Positions 1-5,781 of a DNA stretch of 7,427 nt are shown in pieces (positions within the stretch are counted from its first letter, which is position 1; each line of letters opens with the position of its first letter). The notes below the pieces were generated by a model. It worked only from the letters and a program-made list of their open reading frames with translations, made no database searches and was not told the DNA's origin. Source of the DNA: Chthoniobacterales bacterium. GTDB taxonomy: Bacteria > Verrucomicrobiota > Verrucomicrobiae > Chthoniobacterales > UBA10450. The stretch is from assembly GCA_003244125.1 (NCBI GenBank), contig QHBL01000056.1:1-7427 (forward strand), given 5' to 3'. A program made the position numbers and the translations under genes.

Positions 1-52
1 CCGCGCTCTTACTTTTCGAGGTGCGAGTGCTTGGCGCGCGCGAGTTTGCCAT
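1..52 (-). CDS. N-terminal fragment of an unidentified gene running off the left edge
   Basis: On the minus strand an ATG at 52-50 follows the TAG stop of the DUF883-like gene (55-53) with no gap, and the frame stays open for all 17 visible codons. The visible residues are MANSRAPSTRTSKSKSA, a basic, Ser/Thr-rich and probably disordered start. A weak GGA lies 8 bases before the ATG, so translational coupling to the upstream gene is plausible. Genes next to DUF883/YqjD proteins are often small membrane proteins (YqjE/holin-like), but nothing visible here proves that. No function can be assigned, and a chance short open frame is possible. Confidence 0.4.
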   Translation of the reverse strand, partial: MANSRAPSTRTSKSKSA

Positions 53-520
53 CTAACGGGTCCAGCGTTTCCACTGTTTCTTCATCGGTTTGGTGTAGCG
101 GGAAACCTTCACGTTTTTCACCTTGTCCAATCCTTCCTTCATCGCGTCAGCCGAATCTTCCGCTTTTGCCCGGACCGACTTGAGCAACGGCCACAGGAAC
201 GGCAGGGAGAAAAATCTCCACGCCGTCTCTTTCGCCGACTCCCGCGCTTCCTCCACCGGATCAGCCGAGGCCGAGGCGTAACGAATGGCCAGGCCGATGG
301 CGATCCCCACGCCCAGCGCGCCGAGCAAAACCGGAATGGGATTCTCCCGCACGAAGACCTCCGTGCGATCCCGCGCCGCGCTCGCCTTGTCTTTGGTTTG
401 TTCCCACGCATCGCTCGCCTTCTCCGAAACGCTCCGCGAAGCGTAATCTTGCGTCCCGCTGACATCGCCCGCCGCGCTCAGCGGGTCGTTCTCAAATTCA
501 TCGCCGCTTGGATTAATCAT
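53..520 (-). CDS. DUF883/ElaB-YqjD-like membrane-anchored protein
   Basis: A 155-residue protein. An acidic, polar N-terminal part is followed by an amphipathic helix (about 28-57, rich in Ala, Lys, Asp and Glu), then VRENPIPVLLGALGVGIAIG (57-76) leading into a single membrane helix (about 62-80). The motif V-R-E-N-P before a Gly-rich helix is the hallmark of the DUF883 (ElaB/YqjD) family, inner-membrane proteins that in E. coli associate with ribosomes in stationary phase. Unlike the short E. coli members it continues with a second apolar stretch (about 101-116) and a strongly basic tail (137-155, many Lys/Arg). The frame is open further upstream to 991, but that part is antisense to the methyltransferase gene, so the ATG at 520 (Met-Ile-Asn-Pro) is chosen. 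No good ribosome site precedes it. The role is probably stress or stationary-phase related, by family only. Confidence 0.75.
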   Translation of the reverse strand: MINPSGDEFENDPLSAAGDVSGTQDYASRSVSEKASDAWEQTKDKASAARDRTEVFVRENPIPVLLGALGVGIAIGLAIRYASASADPVEEARESAKETAWRFFSLPFLWPLLKSVRAKAEDSADAMKEGLDKVKNVKVSRYTKPMKKQWKRWTR

Positions 521-573
521 ACTAAAGAGAGTTCGGATTTGCGGACGGCTTTGCGCGGCCAGCGCCCAAGGAA

Positions 574-601
574 TTGCCGCGCCCCCTCGCGCTTCTATCT
601 T
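574..601 (+). promoter_or_regulatory. Weak candidate sigma70-type promoter for the methyltransferase gene
   Basis: TTGCCG at 574-579 and TATCTT at 596-601 are separated by 16 bases. Each matches four of six consensus positions. The predicted transcript start would fall at about the GTG start codon (608), implying a leaderless or nearly leaderless message. It lies in the 87-base divergent spacer 521-607, which shows no other clear signal. In GC-rich DNA such matches occur by chance. Confidence 0.2.
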
Positions 602-607
602 GGGGTC

Positions 608-1144
608 GTGAGACTCAACCTCGGTTGCTGGATTTTTCATCGCGACGGCTGGGTCAATGTCGACCGTGACCGCTCCGTCCGCGCCGATCTCTACGAGGAC
701 GCTGAGCTTCTGCCGAGCATCGCCGCGAATTCCGTGGATGAAATTTACGCGGGGCACATCGCCGAGCACGTGGACGACGTGAAACTCGCCTTTATGCGCT
801 GGCATGAAGTGTTGAAACCCGGCGGCCGCATCACCATCACTGTGCCGGATTGCCGCGGCGCCAATCGACTGTGGCTCGAAGGAAAAACTTTTCCGGGTCT
901 CGAGGTCGGGCCTGCGGAAGGAATTGTCGAAATCACCACGGGCGTGAAGCAGGCCGACCTGCGTGGGCGGGCGCCCGAAGCGGTGTTGCACCGGCGCGTC
1001 TTCGACGAATCAACGCTGCGCATTTGCATGGAAGCGGCGGGATTCGTCAGGATCAAACGCGTGGACGATCACGTAGCGATGGTCGCGCCCTGCTCCGCAC
1101 TGGGCTGGCAACTGGCGCTCGAAGCTTGCAAGGCAGAATCCTGA
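608..1144 (+). CDS. Class I SAM-dependent methyltransferase (methyltransferase-11-like)
   Basis: A 178-residue protein with a Rossmann-type methyltransferase layout. Motif I and the acidic end of strand 2 are VRLNLGCWIFHRDGWVNVD (1-19). NSVDEIYAGHIAEHV (41-55) is the motif with the catalytic-domain strand 4 and EH pair. LKPGGRITITVPD (69-81) is the post-strand-4 loop and strand 5. The C-terminal part (about 130-160) has the usual F-D-E-S-T-L...AGF helix-strand. The substrate is unknown; relatives often sit in sugar or cell-wall loci, but the neighbours here give no hint. GTG at 608 is preferred because homologues start right at the K/R-LNLGC strand; the frame is open back to 398, but that part overlaps the opposite-strand DUF883 gene. 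Motif I has Trp where the second Gly of GCG is usual, so SAM binding may be altered. Its stop lies 5 bases from that of convergent pdxH. Confidence 0.8.
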   Translation: MRLNLGCWIFHRDGWVNVDRDRSVRADLYEDAELLPSIAANSVDEIYAGHIAEHVDDVKLAFMRWHEVLKPGGRITITVPDCRGANRLWLEGKTFPGLEVGPAEGIVEITTGVKQADLRGRAPEAVLHRRVFDESTLRICMEAAGFVRIKRVDDHVAMVAPCSALGWQLALEACKAES

Positions 1145-1149
1145 GCTGG

Positions 1150-1797
1150 TTAGGGCGCCAGGCGCTCCAGCCGCCAGCCGTCGCCTTCGCGCGTATAACG
1201 GAAGCGATCGTGCAGCCGATTGGCTCGGCCTTGCCAGAATTCCATTCGCTTCGGTTGCAACACGTATCCGCCCCACTTCGGCGGCAGCGGAATTTCTTTT
1301 CCGGCGAAGCGTTGCTCCATTTCGGCCAGGCGCGCTTCCAAAATACGCCGCGCGTCGATCACCTCGCTCTGGTGCGAGACCCAGGCGCCGAGCTGACTCC
1401 CCATCGGGCGCGAATGAAAATACCGCTTCGAATCTTCCCGCGAGTTTTTCTTCACCACGCCTTCGATACGAACCTGCCGCTCCAGTTCCTTCCAATGCAG
1501 GGCCAGCGCGGCGTGCGGATTCGCCGCAAGGTGCCGGCCTTTTTCGCTGGTGTAATTGGTGTAAAAAACGAAACCATCGTGGCTGTATCCCTTCAGCAGT
1601 ACCACGCGCGCGCTCGGCTTGTTCTCGGGCGAAACCGTCGCCAGCGTCATGGCATTCACTTCAGCAATCCCGGCCTCGACCGCCGCCGTAAACCAGACCG
1701 CAAATTGCCTGATCGGGTCCGGGTCGAGATCGCTCCGGCGCACTCCGTGAGCCGAATATTCCTGGCGCAGCGCGGCGATATCGGCGGGCTCGTTCAC
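1150..1797 (-). CDS. pdxH: Pyridoxine/pyridoxamine 5'-phosphate oxidase
   Basis: A 215-residue cytoplasmic FMN flavoenzyme that oxidises pyridoxine or pyridoxamine 5'-phosphate to pyridoxal 5'-phosphate, the last step of vitamin B6 synthesis and salvage. Length and motifs match the E. coli enzyme along the whole chain: LRQEY (10-14) near the N-terminus; the FMN-contacting ARVVLLKGY (63-71) and FYTNYTSEKG (78-87); LERQVRIEG (105-113); RYFHSRPMGSQLGAWVSHQS (125-144); PPKWGGY (172-178); and the C-terminal signature EFWQGRANRLHDRF (186-199). In that signature Arg194 and His196 correspond to the PLP-contacting Arg and His of the family. The start is GTG at 1797, giving MNEPADIAALRQEY; no strong ribosome site is seen. 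The gene begins 24 bases after the phospholipase D-like gene in the same direction, so co-transcription and coupled translation are likely although the functions differ. Confidence 0.96.
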   Translation of the reverse strand: MNEPADIAALRQEYSAHGVRRSDLDPDPIRQFAVWFTAAVEAGIAEVNAMTLATVSPENKPSARVVLLKGYSHDGFVFYTNYTSEKGRHLAANPHAALALHWKELERQVRIEGVVKKNSREDSKRYFHSRPMGSQLGAWVSHQSEVIDARRILEARLAEMEQRFAGKEIPLPPKWGGYVLQPKRMEFWQGRANRLHDRFRYTREGDGWRLERLAP

Positions 1798-1821
1798 GCG
1801 GCGAAAATTACGGGGCGATGC

Positions 1822-3144
1822 TTACAATTGCGAGCGGAATGGCAGCGCCAGGAACTCAGTCAGCCGCTCCCACCACGAGCGGTTGCGGAATTGTCCCAGC
1901 GTATACTCCCGGCTCTGCCCCAGATCGCGCTCAAACATTTCCTCCATCTTCCGCGCGAACTCGCGATCGTAAACCGCGACGTCTAACTCCTCATTTATCT
2001 CCGCTGAGCGGGCGTCGAGATTGGATGAGCCGATCATCCCGAACATGCTGTCCACCACCATGCCTTTCACGTGGATCATGGTCGGCTGGTATTCGAAAAT
2101 TTTAACGCCGCCTTCGAGCAGCTTGCCGTAAGCGCTGCGGCCGGCCGATTTCGTCAGCGGCTGGTCGTTGTTCTCGCCCGGGAGGAGCAGGCGCACATCG
2201 ACCCCGCGTCGCACCGCCTGGGTGAGAAGCTCGACCTGGCCGGTGGTCGGCGTGCAATAGGCGTTGGTGATCCAAATACGTTTGGTGGCGGCCGCGAACG
2301 CCACCGCCTGCACCAGCGGCACCGGCGCCATCGAAAACGAATGCGACGCCACCACCTGGGCTTTGAGATTGCCGGCAGGCGCGAGCGCCGGGAATTGGTC
2401 AGCGCCGCTCAAACCTTCGGCCGCCGTCTTGGCCCAATGTTCCTGAAAGGCCGCCTGCAAATTGCTCACCAGCGGCCCGCGCACCCGCAGCTGCACATCG
2501 TGCCAGTGATCGGGATCCTGCGCATGGCCGTTCCAGCTTTTGGCAAAGCCGATCGCACCTGTGAACGCCAGCCGGCCATCGATCACGCAAACGCGCCGGT
2601 GCGTCCGCCGGTTCGTGCGATCCACCCGCCAGGAATGCGTGGGATGGTAATAGGTAAACTTGCAACCGGCTTCCCTCATCATGCGCACATCGGAATTGTC
2701 CAGGCTCCAGCTCGAACCGACGCCATCGAGCAGTACGCGCACTTCCAGACCGGCGCGCGCCCGTTCACAAAGCGCATCGCGAAATTCGCGGCCGACGTCA
2801 TCGGAATGAAAGATGTAAGCCTCGAAATTTATCGTCTTCTTCGCCGCGCGAATGGCTTCCAGCATAGCCGGGAAATACCGGTCGCCATTTTCCAGAATCT
2901 CGATCGCATTGCCTTCGATCGGGACCGGCTCCGCCATGGCCAGGGCCGAACCGTAGAACTCCGGATCGGCTACGGCGAACGTGTGCTCGAGATGATAATC
3001 GAGCGTATGCCGCCGAATGAGAAAAACGCAGAGCAGCGCGACCGCGCCGAGCACCGCCAGGGTGAGCGCAATCCATTCCCCGACTGCCAGCTCCCACCAT
3101 TGGAAATTGAGCCAATGATCGTTTTTTCGTCGTCGCCGCGCCAT
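1822..3144 (-). CDS. Phospholipase D superfamily, cardiolipin synthase-like protein
   Basis: A 440-residue membrane-anchored protein of the HKD superfamily. A basic N-terminus (MARRRRKNDH) precedes one membrane helix (about 23-44), then two PLD domains. NFEAYIFHSDDVGREF (about 106-121) is the typical first-domain strand. The first catalytic motif is H182-x-R184-x4-D189 followed by GRLAFTGAIG. The second is H358-x-K360-x4-D365 followed by GMIGSSNLDARS, and EINEELD completes the cardiolipin synthase pattern. These enzymes join two phosphatidylglycerols, or transfer phosphatidyl groups, at the inner membrane. The first motif has Arg instead of the catalytic Lys. The frame also has a TTG six codons earlier (3162); the ATG at 3144 is preferred because it begins the basic-plus-helix anchor. 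Only one clear N-terminal membrane segment is seen, as in ClsB/ClsC-type or anchored Cls proteins. The exact substrate is uncertain. Confidence 0.88.
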   Translation of the reverse strand: MARRRRKNDHWLNFQWWELAVGEWIALTLAVLGAVALLCVFLIRRHTLDYHLEHTFAVADPEFYGSALAMAEPVPIEGNAIEILENGDRYFPAMLEAIRAAKKTINFEAYIFHSDDVGREFRDALCERARAGLEVRVLLDGVGSSWSLDNSDVRMMREAGCKFTYYHPTHSWRVDRTNRRTHRRVCVIDGRLAFTGAIGFAKSWNGHAQDPDHWHDVQLRVRGPLVSNLQAAFQEHWAKTAAEGLSGADQFPALAPAGNLKAQVVASHSFSMAPVPLVQAVAFAAATKRIWITNAYCTPTTGQVELLTQAVRRGVDVRLLLPGENNDQPLTKSAGRSAYGKLLEGGVKIFEYQPTMIHVKGMVVDSMFGMIGSSNLDARSAEINEELDVAVYDREFARKMEEMFERDLGQSREYTLGQFRNRSWWERLTEFLALPFRSQL

Positions 3145-3257
3145 TTGCTCAATGAATCGCAATCGGCAGCTGCGTCGCTCGCGTCACCGACGTTCGTTGA
3201 CGGAAGGCAAGGGCATCGAAGCGGCTATCGCACGGCCTAGCTGCGAATTAGTTATTG
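3145..3257. other. Divergent spacer between the phospholipase D-like gene and the CsbD-like gene
   Basis: This 113-base stretch must hold the start signals of both divergent genes. A TTGACG hexamer at 3197-3202 could be a -35 box for the rightward CsbD gene, but no matching -10 at normal spacing is seen. The stretch CGAAGCGGCTA near 3217-3227 also occurs in the right end of the cloverleaf repeat at 3455-3556, which may point to a decayed partial copy. No operator is convincing. Confidence 0.3.
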
Positions 3258-3437
3258 ATGAAATCGAGCACCAAAGATCGGGCGAAGGGAAAAGCGGAAG
3301 AAACCAAGGGAAATATTAAAGAGAAAGTCGGCCGCGCGCTGGGTAATCCGCGAATGGAAGACCGCGGCACGGCCGAACGCGCCGGCGGCAAAGTGCAGCG
3401 CAAAGTCGGCGAGATTAAGAAAGTCTTCGGGAAATAA
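3258..3437 (+). CDS. CsbD-family stress-response protein
   Basis: A 59-residue, highly charged, helical and probably partly disordered cytoplasmic protein. It matches the CsbD/YjbJ family over its whole length: MKSSTKDRAKGKAEETKGNI at the start, KEKVGRALGNPRMEDRG (22-38) in the middle, and GKVQRKVGEIKKVFGK (44-59) at the end. The spaced K-G-K, G-x-x-K-E-K-x-G and G-K-x-Q-x-K-x-G repeats are the family pattern. Family members are strongly induced by general stress (SigB in Bacillus, RpoS in E. coli), but their molecular role is unknown. A TTG codon just before (3255) is in frame; ATG at 3258 fits the family start. No clear ribosome site is visible. It stands alone on the plus strand, divergent from the phospholipase D-like gene and convergent with the TonB-type operon. 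With the DUF883 protein it gives the left half a stress-protein flavour. Confidence 0.9.
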   Translation: MKSSTKDRAKGKAEETKGNIKEKVGRALGNPRMEDRGTAERAGGKVQRKVGEIKKVFGK

Positions 3438-3454
3438 CCGCGTCCCGTCGCGCA

Positions 3455-3556
3455 GCTGTAGCCGTTGCCCTTTGGGCAACGCGAGAGACGGCTTCGCCGC
3501 GATTTGCGCGTTGCGGAACGCAACCCCGTCGCTTCGCACAGCGAAGCGGCTACAGC
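3455..3556. repeat. Cloverleaf-like multi-hairpin palindromic element between convergent genes
   Basis: Perfect 10-base outer arms, GCTGTAGCCG (3455-3464) and CGGCTACAGC (3547-3556), enclose four perfect short hairpins: GTTGCCC-TTT-GGGCAAC (3464-3480), CGGC-TTC-GCCG (3489-3499), GTTGCG-GAA-CGCAAC (3510-3524) and CGCTTCGC-ACA-GCGAAGCG (3530-3548). An additional inner pair GACGG/CCGTC (3487-3491 with 3526-3530) can close the two middle hairpins. All loops are three bases. It lies in the 212-base spacer between the 3' ends of the CsbD-like gene and the TonB-like gene, where it could stop transcription or protect RNA 3' ends from both sides, although no T-run follows any stem. The design resembles REP/BIME-type or other dispersed structured repeats. 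Only one full copy is present here, so its repeat status is inferred. Confidence 0.65.
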
Positions 3557-3603
3557 GCCGCGGCTAGGTCTGAGCGCGTTCGATGCAACTGAAGCGTTGT
3601 AGC

Positions 3604-3622
3604 GCCGCCCGCCCCTGGCGGC
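3604..3622. repeat. Small GC-rich hairpin downstream of the TonB-like gene
   Basis: GCCGCC (3604-3609) and GGCGGC (3617-3622) form a six-base stem with a seven-base loop. It lies about 28 bases beyond the stop of the leftward operon. No T-run follows on either strand, so it is not a classical intrinsic terminator. It may be chance in GC-rich sequence. Confidence 0.25.
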
Positions 3623-3649
3623 AGATCACCCCGAGCGCGCTCTCGTAAA

Positions 3650-4435
3650 CTAACGCGGGTTCAAGGCAAAGCTAAGATTCACTTCATAATTATCCCCGCT
3701 GCCAATCCCGGCCGGCAGCGCATCCACCTGCGTCACTTTCCTTCCCGCGGCCACCACCGAATCGTCCACCAGCACATTGCCGGAAGGCTGCACAATTTTG
3801 AACTCCGTGACGCGTCCATCTTTCGCGATCCGGATTCGGGCCACGGCAGTAAATTTCGCGCCACTCGCCACCACCGTCTGCGGCTGCTCCCACGCCCGAT
3901 AAAACCTGTCGTGCAACATATTGCCATAGTAGCTCGCCGTCGCCGCGTCAGCTTTGGCAGAACTGCTGCCCGCGACACCTGACGTTTTCGCGCTGCCCGG
4001 CGTCGAGCGTTTTGTACCTTCCTTCCCGGCCGGCTCCTGTTTATTCTTTGTGCCGAGTTCCGTCTTCTTTTTCGCGGGAGTTGCGCTCGGTTTGGCCTTC
4101 TTCTTCGACGTCGCGCTCGGTCTCACCGGCGCTTTCTTCGGCTCTGGCCGCGGCGTTGCACTAACCGTTGGCGACGCGCTCGGAAGGACGATGTCGCTCG
4201 TCGCCGCCGGCGTTGTTTCAGCTTCGGAGTTTTTCTTAGGAATCGGCTCGGGCGTTTCTTCCGCCGGCGGTGTCGAGCTCGGTGTTTCAGCGCCGGATGC
4301 GTCAACCTCGCTCAGCCACGTCACTTCCTCCGCGCTCGCCGCTTTCGTATTTCCGGTCCAGCGCAATAGCGCGATGAGTGCGCACACATGCCCCAGAGCG
4401 ATGAGCGAGACATTGCGCCAGAAACGCGCCCGCAT
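3650..4435 (-). CDS. TonB/TolA-family energy transducer
   Basis: A 261-residue protein with the three-part TonB/TolA build. A short cytoplasmic start plus one uncleaved membrane helix (about 8-26) is followed by a long low-complexity periplasmic linker rich in Pro, Lys, Ser, Thr, Ala and Glu (about 50-165, with repeated PSATP, KKKAKPSATPAKKK and PEP pieces). A globular C-terminal domain follows (about 168-260), starting YYGNMLHDRFYRAWEQP and containing ARIRIAKDGRVTEFKIVQPS (199-218), the usual TonB_C/TolA_C beta-strand pattern. Such proteins span the periplasm and pass energy from an ExbB-ExbD motor to outer-membrane partners. It is the last gene of a three-gene unit and starts 3 bases after exbD. 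Whether it acts as TonB (receptor opening) or TolA (envelope constriction) cannot be decided; no tolB, pal or TonB-dependent receptor is in the window. Confidence 0.85.
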   Translation of the reverse strand: MRARFWRNVSLIALGHVCALIALLRWTGNTKAASAEEVTWLSEVDASGAETPSSTPPAEETPEPIPKKNSEAETTPAATSDIVLPSASPTVSATPRPEPKKAPVRPSATSKKKAKPSATPAKKKTELGTKNKQEPAGKEGTKRSTPGSAKTSGVAGSSSAKADAATASYYGNMLHDRFYRAWEQPQTVVASGAKFTAVARIRIAKDGRVTEFKIVQPSGNVLVDDSVVAAGRKVTQVDALPAGIGSGDNYEVNLSFALNPR

Positions 4436-4438
4436 CGG

Positions 4439-4858
4439 TTACTTCGCTTCCGCTTTCGTCGCGATCCCCACTTTCGTGATCTGCGCCCGCTGCAACGAAT
4501 CCATCACCCTGATCAATTCCTGCACCGGCAACTCGCGATCTGGTCGAATCACGACCGCGAGCTCCGGATTCGCGCGCTTGAGTTCCAGCAGCCGCGCCGT
4601 CACCTCGCTCCCGTCCATCGTTTCGCCGCCAAGTGTCACCTGTCCGGCGCGATCGATGGAAATGGTTTGGACGTTGCTCTTGCTCACCGGCGCGCTGGCC
4701 GCTCCGCTCGAAGGGATGACCAGGTTCACGCTGTTCTCCAGCAGCGGCGTTGTGATCATGAAAATGATGAGCAGCACAAAAGCGAGATCGAGCAGCGGCG
4801 TGACGTTGATCTCGCTCAACGTGGAGAAGTTGGTCCGTTGCGAGTAGCGGCGCATCAC
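4439..4858 (-). CDS. exbD: ExbD/TolR-family biopolymer transport protein
   Basis: A 139-residue inner-membrane protein with one N-terminal membrane helix (about 22-39) and a small periplasmic domain. The hallmark SEINVTPLLDLAFVLLIIFM (15-34) carries Asp24, the membrane aspartate that takes part in proton flow in ExbD/TolR. The periplasmic part has the family's I-S-I-D-R-x-G-x-V (67-75) and A-V-V-I-R-P-D (101-107) strands. With ExbB/TolQ it forms the stator that converts proton-motive force into motion of the TonB/TolA-type partner. GTG at 4858 and ATG at 4855 are adjacent alternatives; a GGA seven bases before GTG slightly favours the former. It starts 13 bases after the stop of the upstream gene and ends 3 bases before the transducer gene, so all three are surely one operon. 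The ExbD versus TolR name is not resolved. Confidence 0.93.
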   Translation of the reverse strand: MMRRYSQRTNFSTLSEINVTPLLDLAFVLLIIFMITTPLLENSVNLVIPSSGAASAPVSKSNVQTISIDRAGQVTLGGETMDGSEVTARLLELKRANPELAVVIRPDRELPVQELIRVMDSLQRAQITKVGIATKAEAK

Positions 4859-4871
4859 GCGGTCATCCGTC

Positions 4872-5630
4872 TCATCGGGCGAACTCCCGCGCGTTGTGCT
4901 CGACGTACCTATGGTCGAACTCGCTCGCTAATTCCGCCGCGAAATTATCCATCTGCACGACGATGCCGCGGATGCTGGTGACGAGAAAATTGTAACCGAA
5001 CATCGCCGGAATCGCGACGCAGAGCGCGGTCACCGTGGTGATGAGCGCCCCGGAAACGCCCGGCGCCATGGTAGTGAGATTCGGCGAGCCCGCCACGGCC
5101 ACATCCGTGAACGTGTCCATCACGCCCCAGACCGTCCCGAGCAAACCAAGAAAAGGCGCGCCGCTCACCGCCGTCGCGAGCAGGATCATTTGCGACTCCA
5201 ACTCCAGGGCCGTTTCGCCTACGGCGCGCTCCATCGCCGCGCGCACCGCGTTCATTTGCGCCGGCGTAATTTTCTCCGCCGCACCCAGGCGCGCGCGAAA
5301 CGTTTCGTCCACTTCTGCCGATCCGAGCATCTGGAACACCAACTCCTGGCAACCGGCGCGATAGACGTTGAAAATCGGCGCGCCGGAAAAATGCGCGTTC
5401 TTTTCGAACAGGCGCAGCGGTTGCCGATCCTGCCGGAACACTTCGAGGAAACGGACCGTTTGTTTCCGGGCGAAACGAATCACGCGCATTTTCGTCAGCA
5501 TCACCGACCAGCTGAAAATCGAAGCGATGGCCAGCGCCGCGAGCACGATTTTGCCCGCGACAGTGGAATGCTCGAAAGCGAACAGGAGTCCGCCGCTCGC
5601 GAGAAGCATCGAAAGCAAATTCGGCGACAA
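4872..5630 (-). CDS. exbB: MotA/TolQ/ExbB-family proton channel protein
   Basis: A 252-residue inner-membrane protein. Three membrane helices are visible: about 26-46, about 147-170 and about 190-215. The last two carry the family core SGAPFLGLLGTVWGVMDTF (156-174) and the stretch from PGVSGALITTVTALCVAIP (190-208) to YN, whose conserved Thr residues line the proton path. The long cytoplasmic loop between helix 1 and helix 2 (about 47-146) is normal for TolQ/ExbB. It forms the pentameric channel around ExbD. The only in-frame start that gives the full N-terminus is TTG at 5630; an ATG lies at 5609, seven codons later, without a ribosome site. The gene begins 108 bases after lgt, a gap that contains most of a palindromic repeat. 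TATTAC about 18 bases upstream of the start is a weak -10-like hexamer. ExbB versus TolQ is not settled by sequence. Confidence 0.92.
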   Translation of the reverse strand: MSPNLLSMLLASGGLLFAFEHSTVAGKIVLAALAIASIFSWSVMLTKMRVIRFARKQTVRFLEVFRQDRQPLRLFEKNAHFSGAPIFNVYRAGCQELVFQMLGSAEVDETFRARLGAAEKITPAQMNAVRAAMERAVGETALELESQMILLATAVSGAPFLGLLGTVWGVMDTFTDVAVAGSPNLTTMAPGVSGALITTVTALCVAIPAMFGYNFLVTSIRGIVVQMDNFAAELASEFDHRYVEHNAREFAR

Positions 5631-5634
5631 CTTG

Positions 5635-5639
5635 CCCTA
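5635..5639 (-). promoter_or_regulatory. Ribosome binding site deciding a TTG start for exbB/tolQ
   Basis: On the minus strand TAGGG lies four bases (CAAG) before the TTG at 5630. It is one of the few purine-rich Shine-Dalgarno-like sites in the window and supports the TTG rather than the downstream ATG at 5609, which has no such site. The spacing is somewhat short. Confidence 0.4.
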
Positions 5640-5687
5640 AGTAATAATGCGTTTCGGGAAAAGCGAAAGGACGCGCTCTGCCACGCC

Positions 5688-5781
5688 GTCATCCCGAGCG
5701 GAGCGAAGCGCAGTCGAGGTTATCCCGTAGAAGCCACTTCAAGGTTTCGCCACGGGATTCCTCGACTGCGCTCGGAATGAC
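5688..5781 (-). repeat. Palindromic ~94-base dispersed repeat, copy A, overlapping the lgt 3' end
   Basis: Read on the minus strand, the element starts GTCATTCCGAGCGCAGTCGA and ends GCTCGGGATGAC. Its ends form long inverted arms: 5760-5781 pairs with 5688-5719 with one mismatch and an extra ten bases (GAGCGAAGCG) in the left arm. An inner perfect pair ATCCCGT/ACGGGAT (5722-5728, 5752-5758) extends the stem. It aligns end to end with copy B at 6719-6811, which lies in the opposite orientation: the first 27 bases differ at one site and the last 31 at three. The repeat covers the last 13 codons and stop of lgt and about half of the lgt-exbB gap. Confidence 0.85.

Noticed and set aside
521..991. 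Upstream extension of the DUF883-like frame to 991 on the minus strand
   Set aside because: The added 157 residues are antisense to the well-supported methyltransferase gene, lack recognisable features, and the family-like protein starts at the ATG at 520.
850..1986. 378-codon open frame on the plus strand
   Set aside because: It is antisense to pdxH and overlaps the methyltransferase gene in another frame; the translation is Arg/Ala/Pro-rich shadow sequence typical of GC-rich DNA.
2071..3240. 389-codon open frame on the plus strand opposite the phospholipase D-like gene
   Set aside because: The opposite strand has clear HKD motifs; this translation shows no family pattern and is a mirror of third-position GC bias.
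3248..3539. Minus-strand frames opposite the CsbD-like gene and the cloverleaf element
   Set aside because: They are antisense to a complete family match and run into the hairpin repeat; no recognisable protein.
3455..3556. Cloverleaf element as a tRNA gene or integron attC site
   Set aside because: Four GC-rich hairpins with three-base loops do not fit tRNA arm or anticodon geometry, and no conserved attC core sites or integrase are seen.
3954..4847. 297-codon plus-strand frame opposite the TonB-like and ExbD genes
   Set aside because: It spans two recognised genes and an intergenic junction on the other strand, with no motif of its own.
5688..5781. Palindromic repeat as a CRISPR unit or simple intrinsic terminator
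   Set aside because: There is no regular repeat-spacer array, the two copies are in opposite orientation about 1 kb apart, and no T-run follows the stems.
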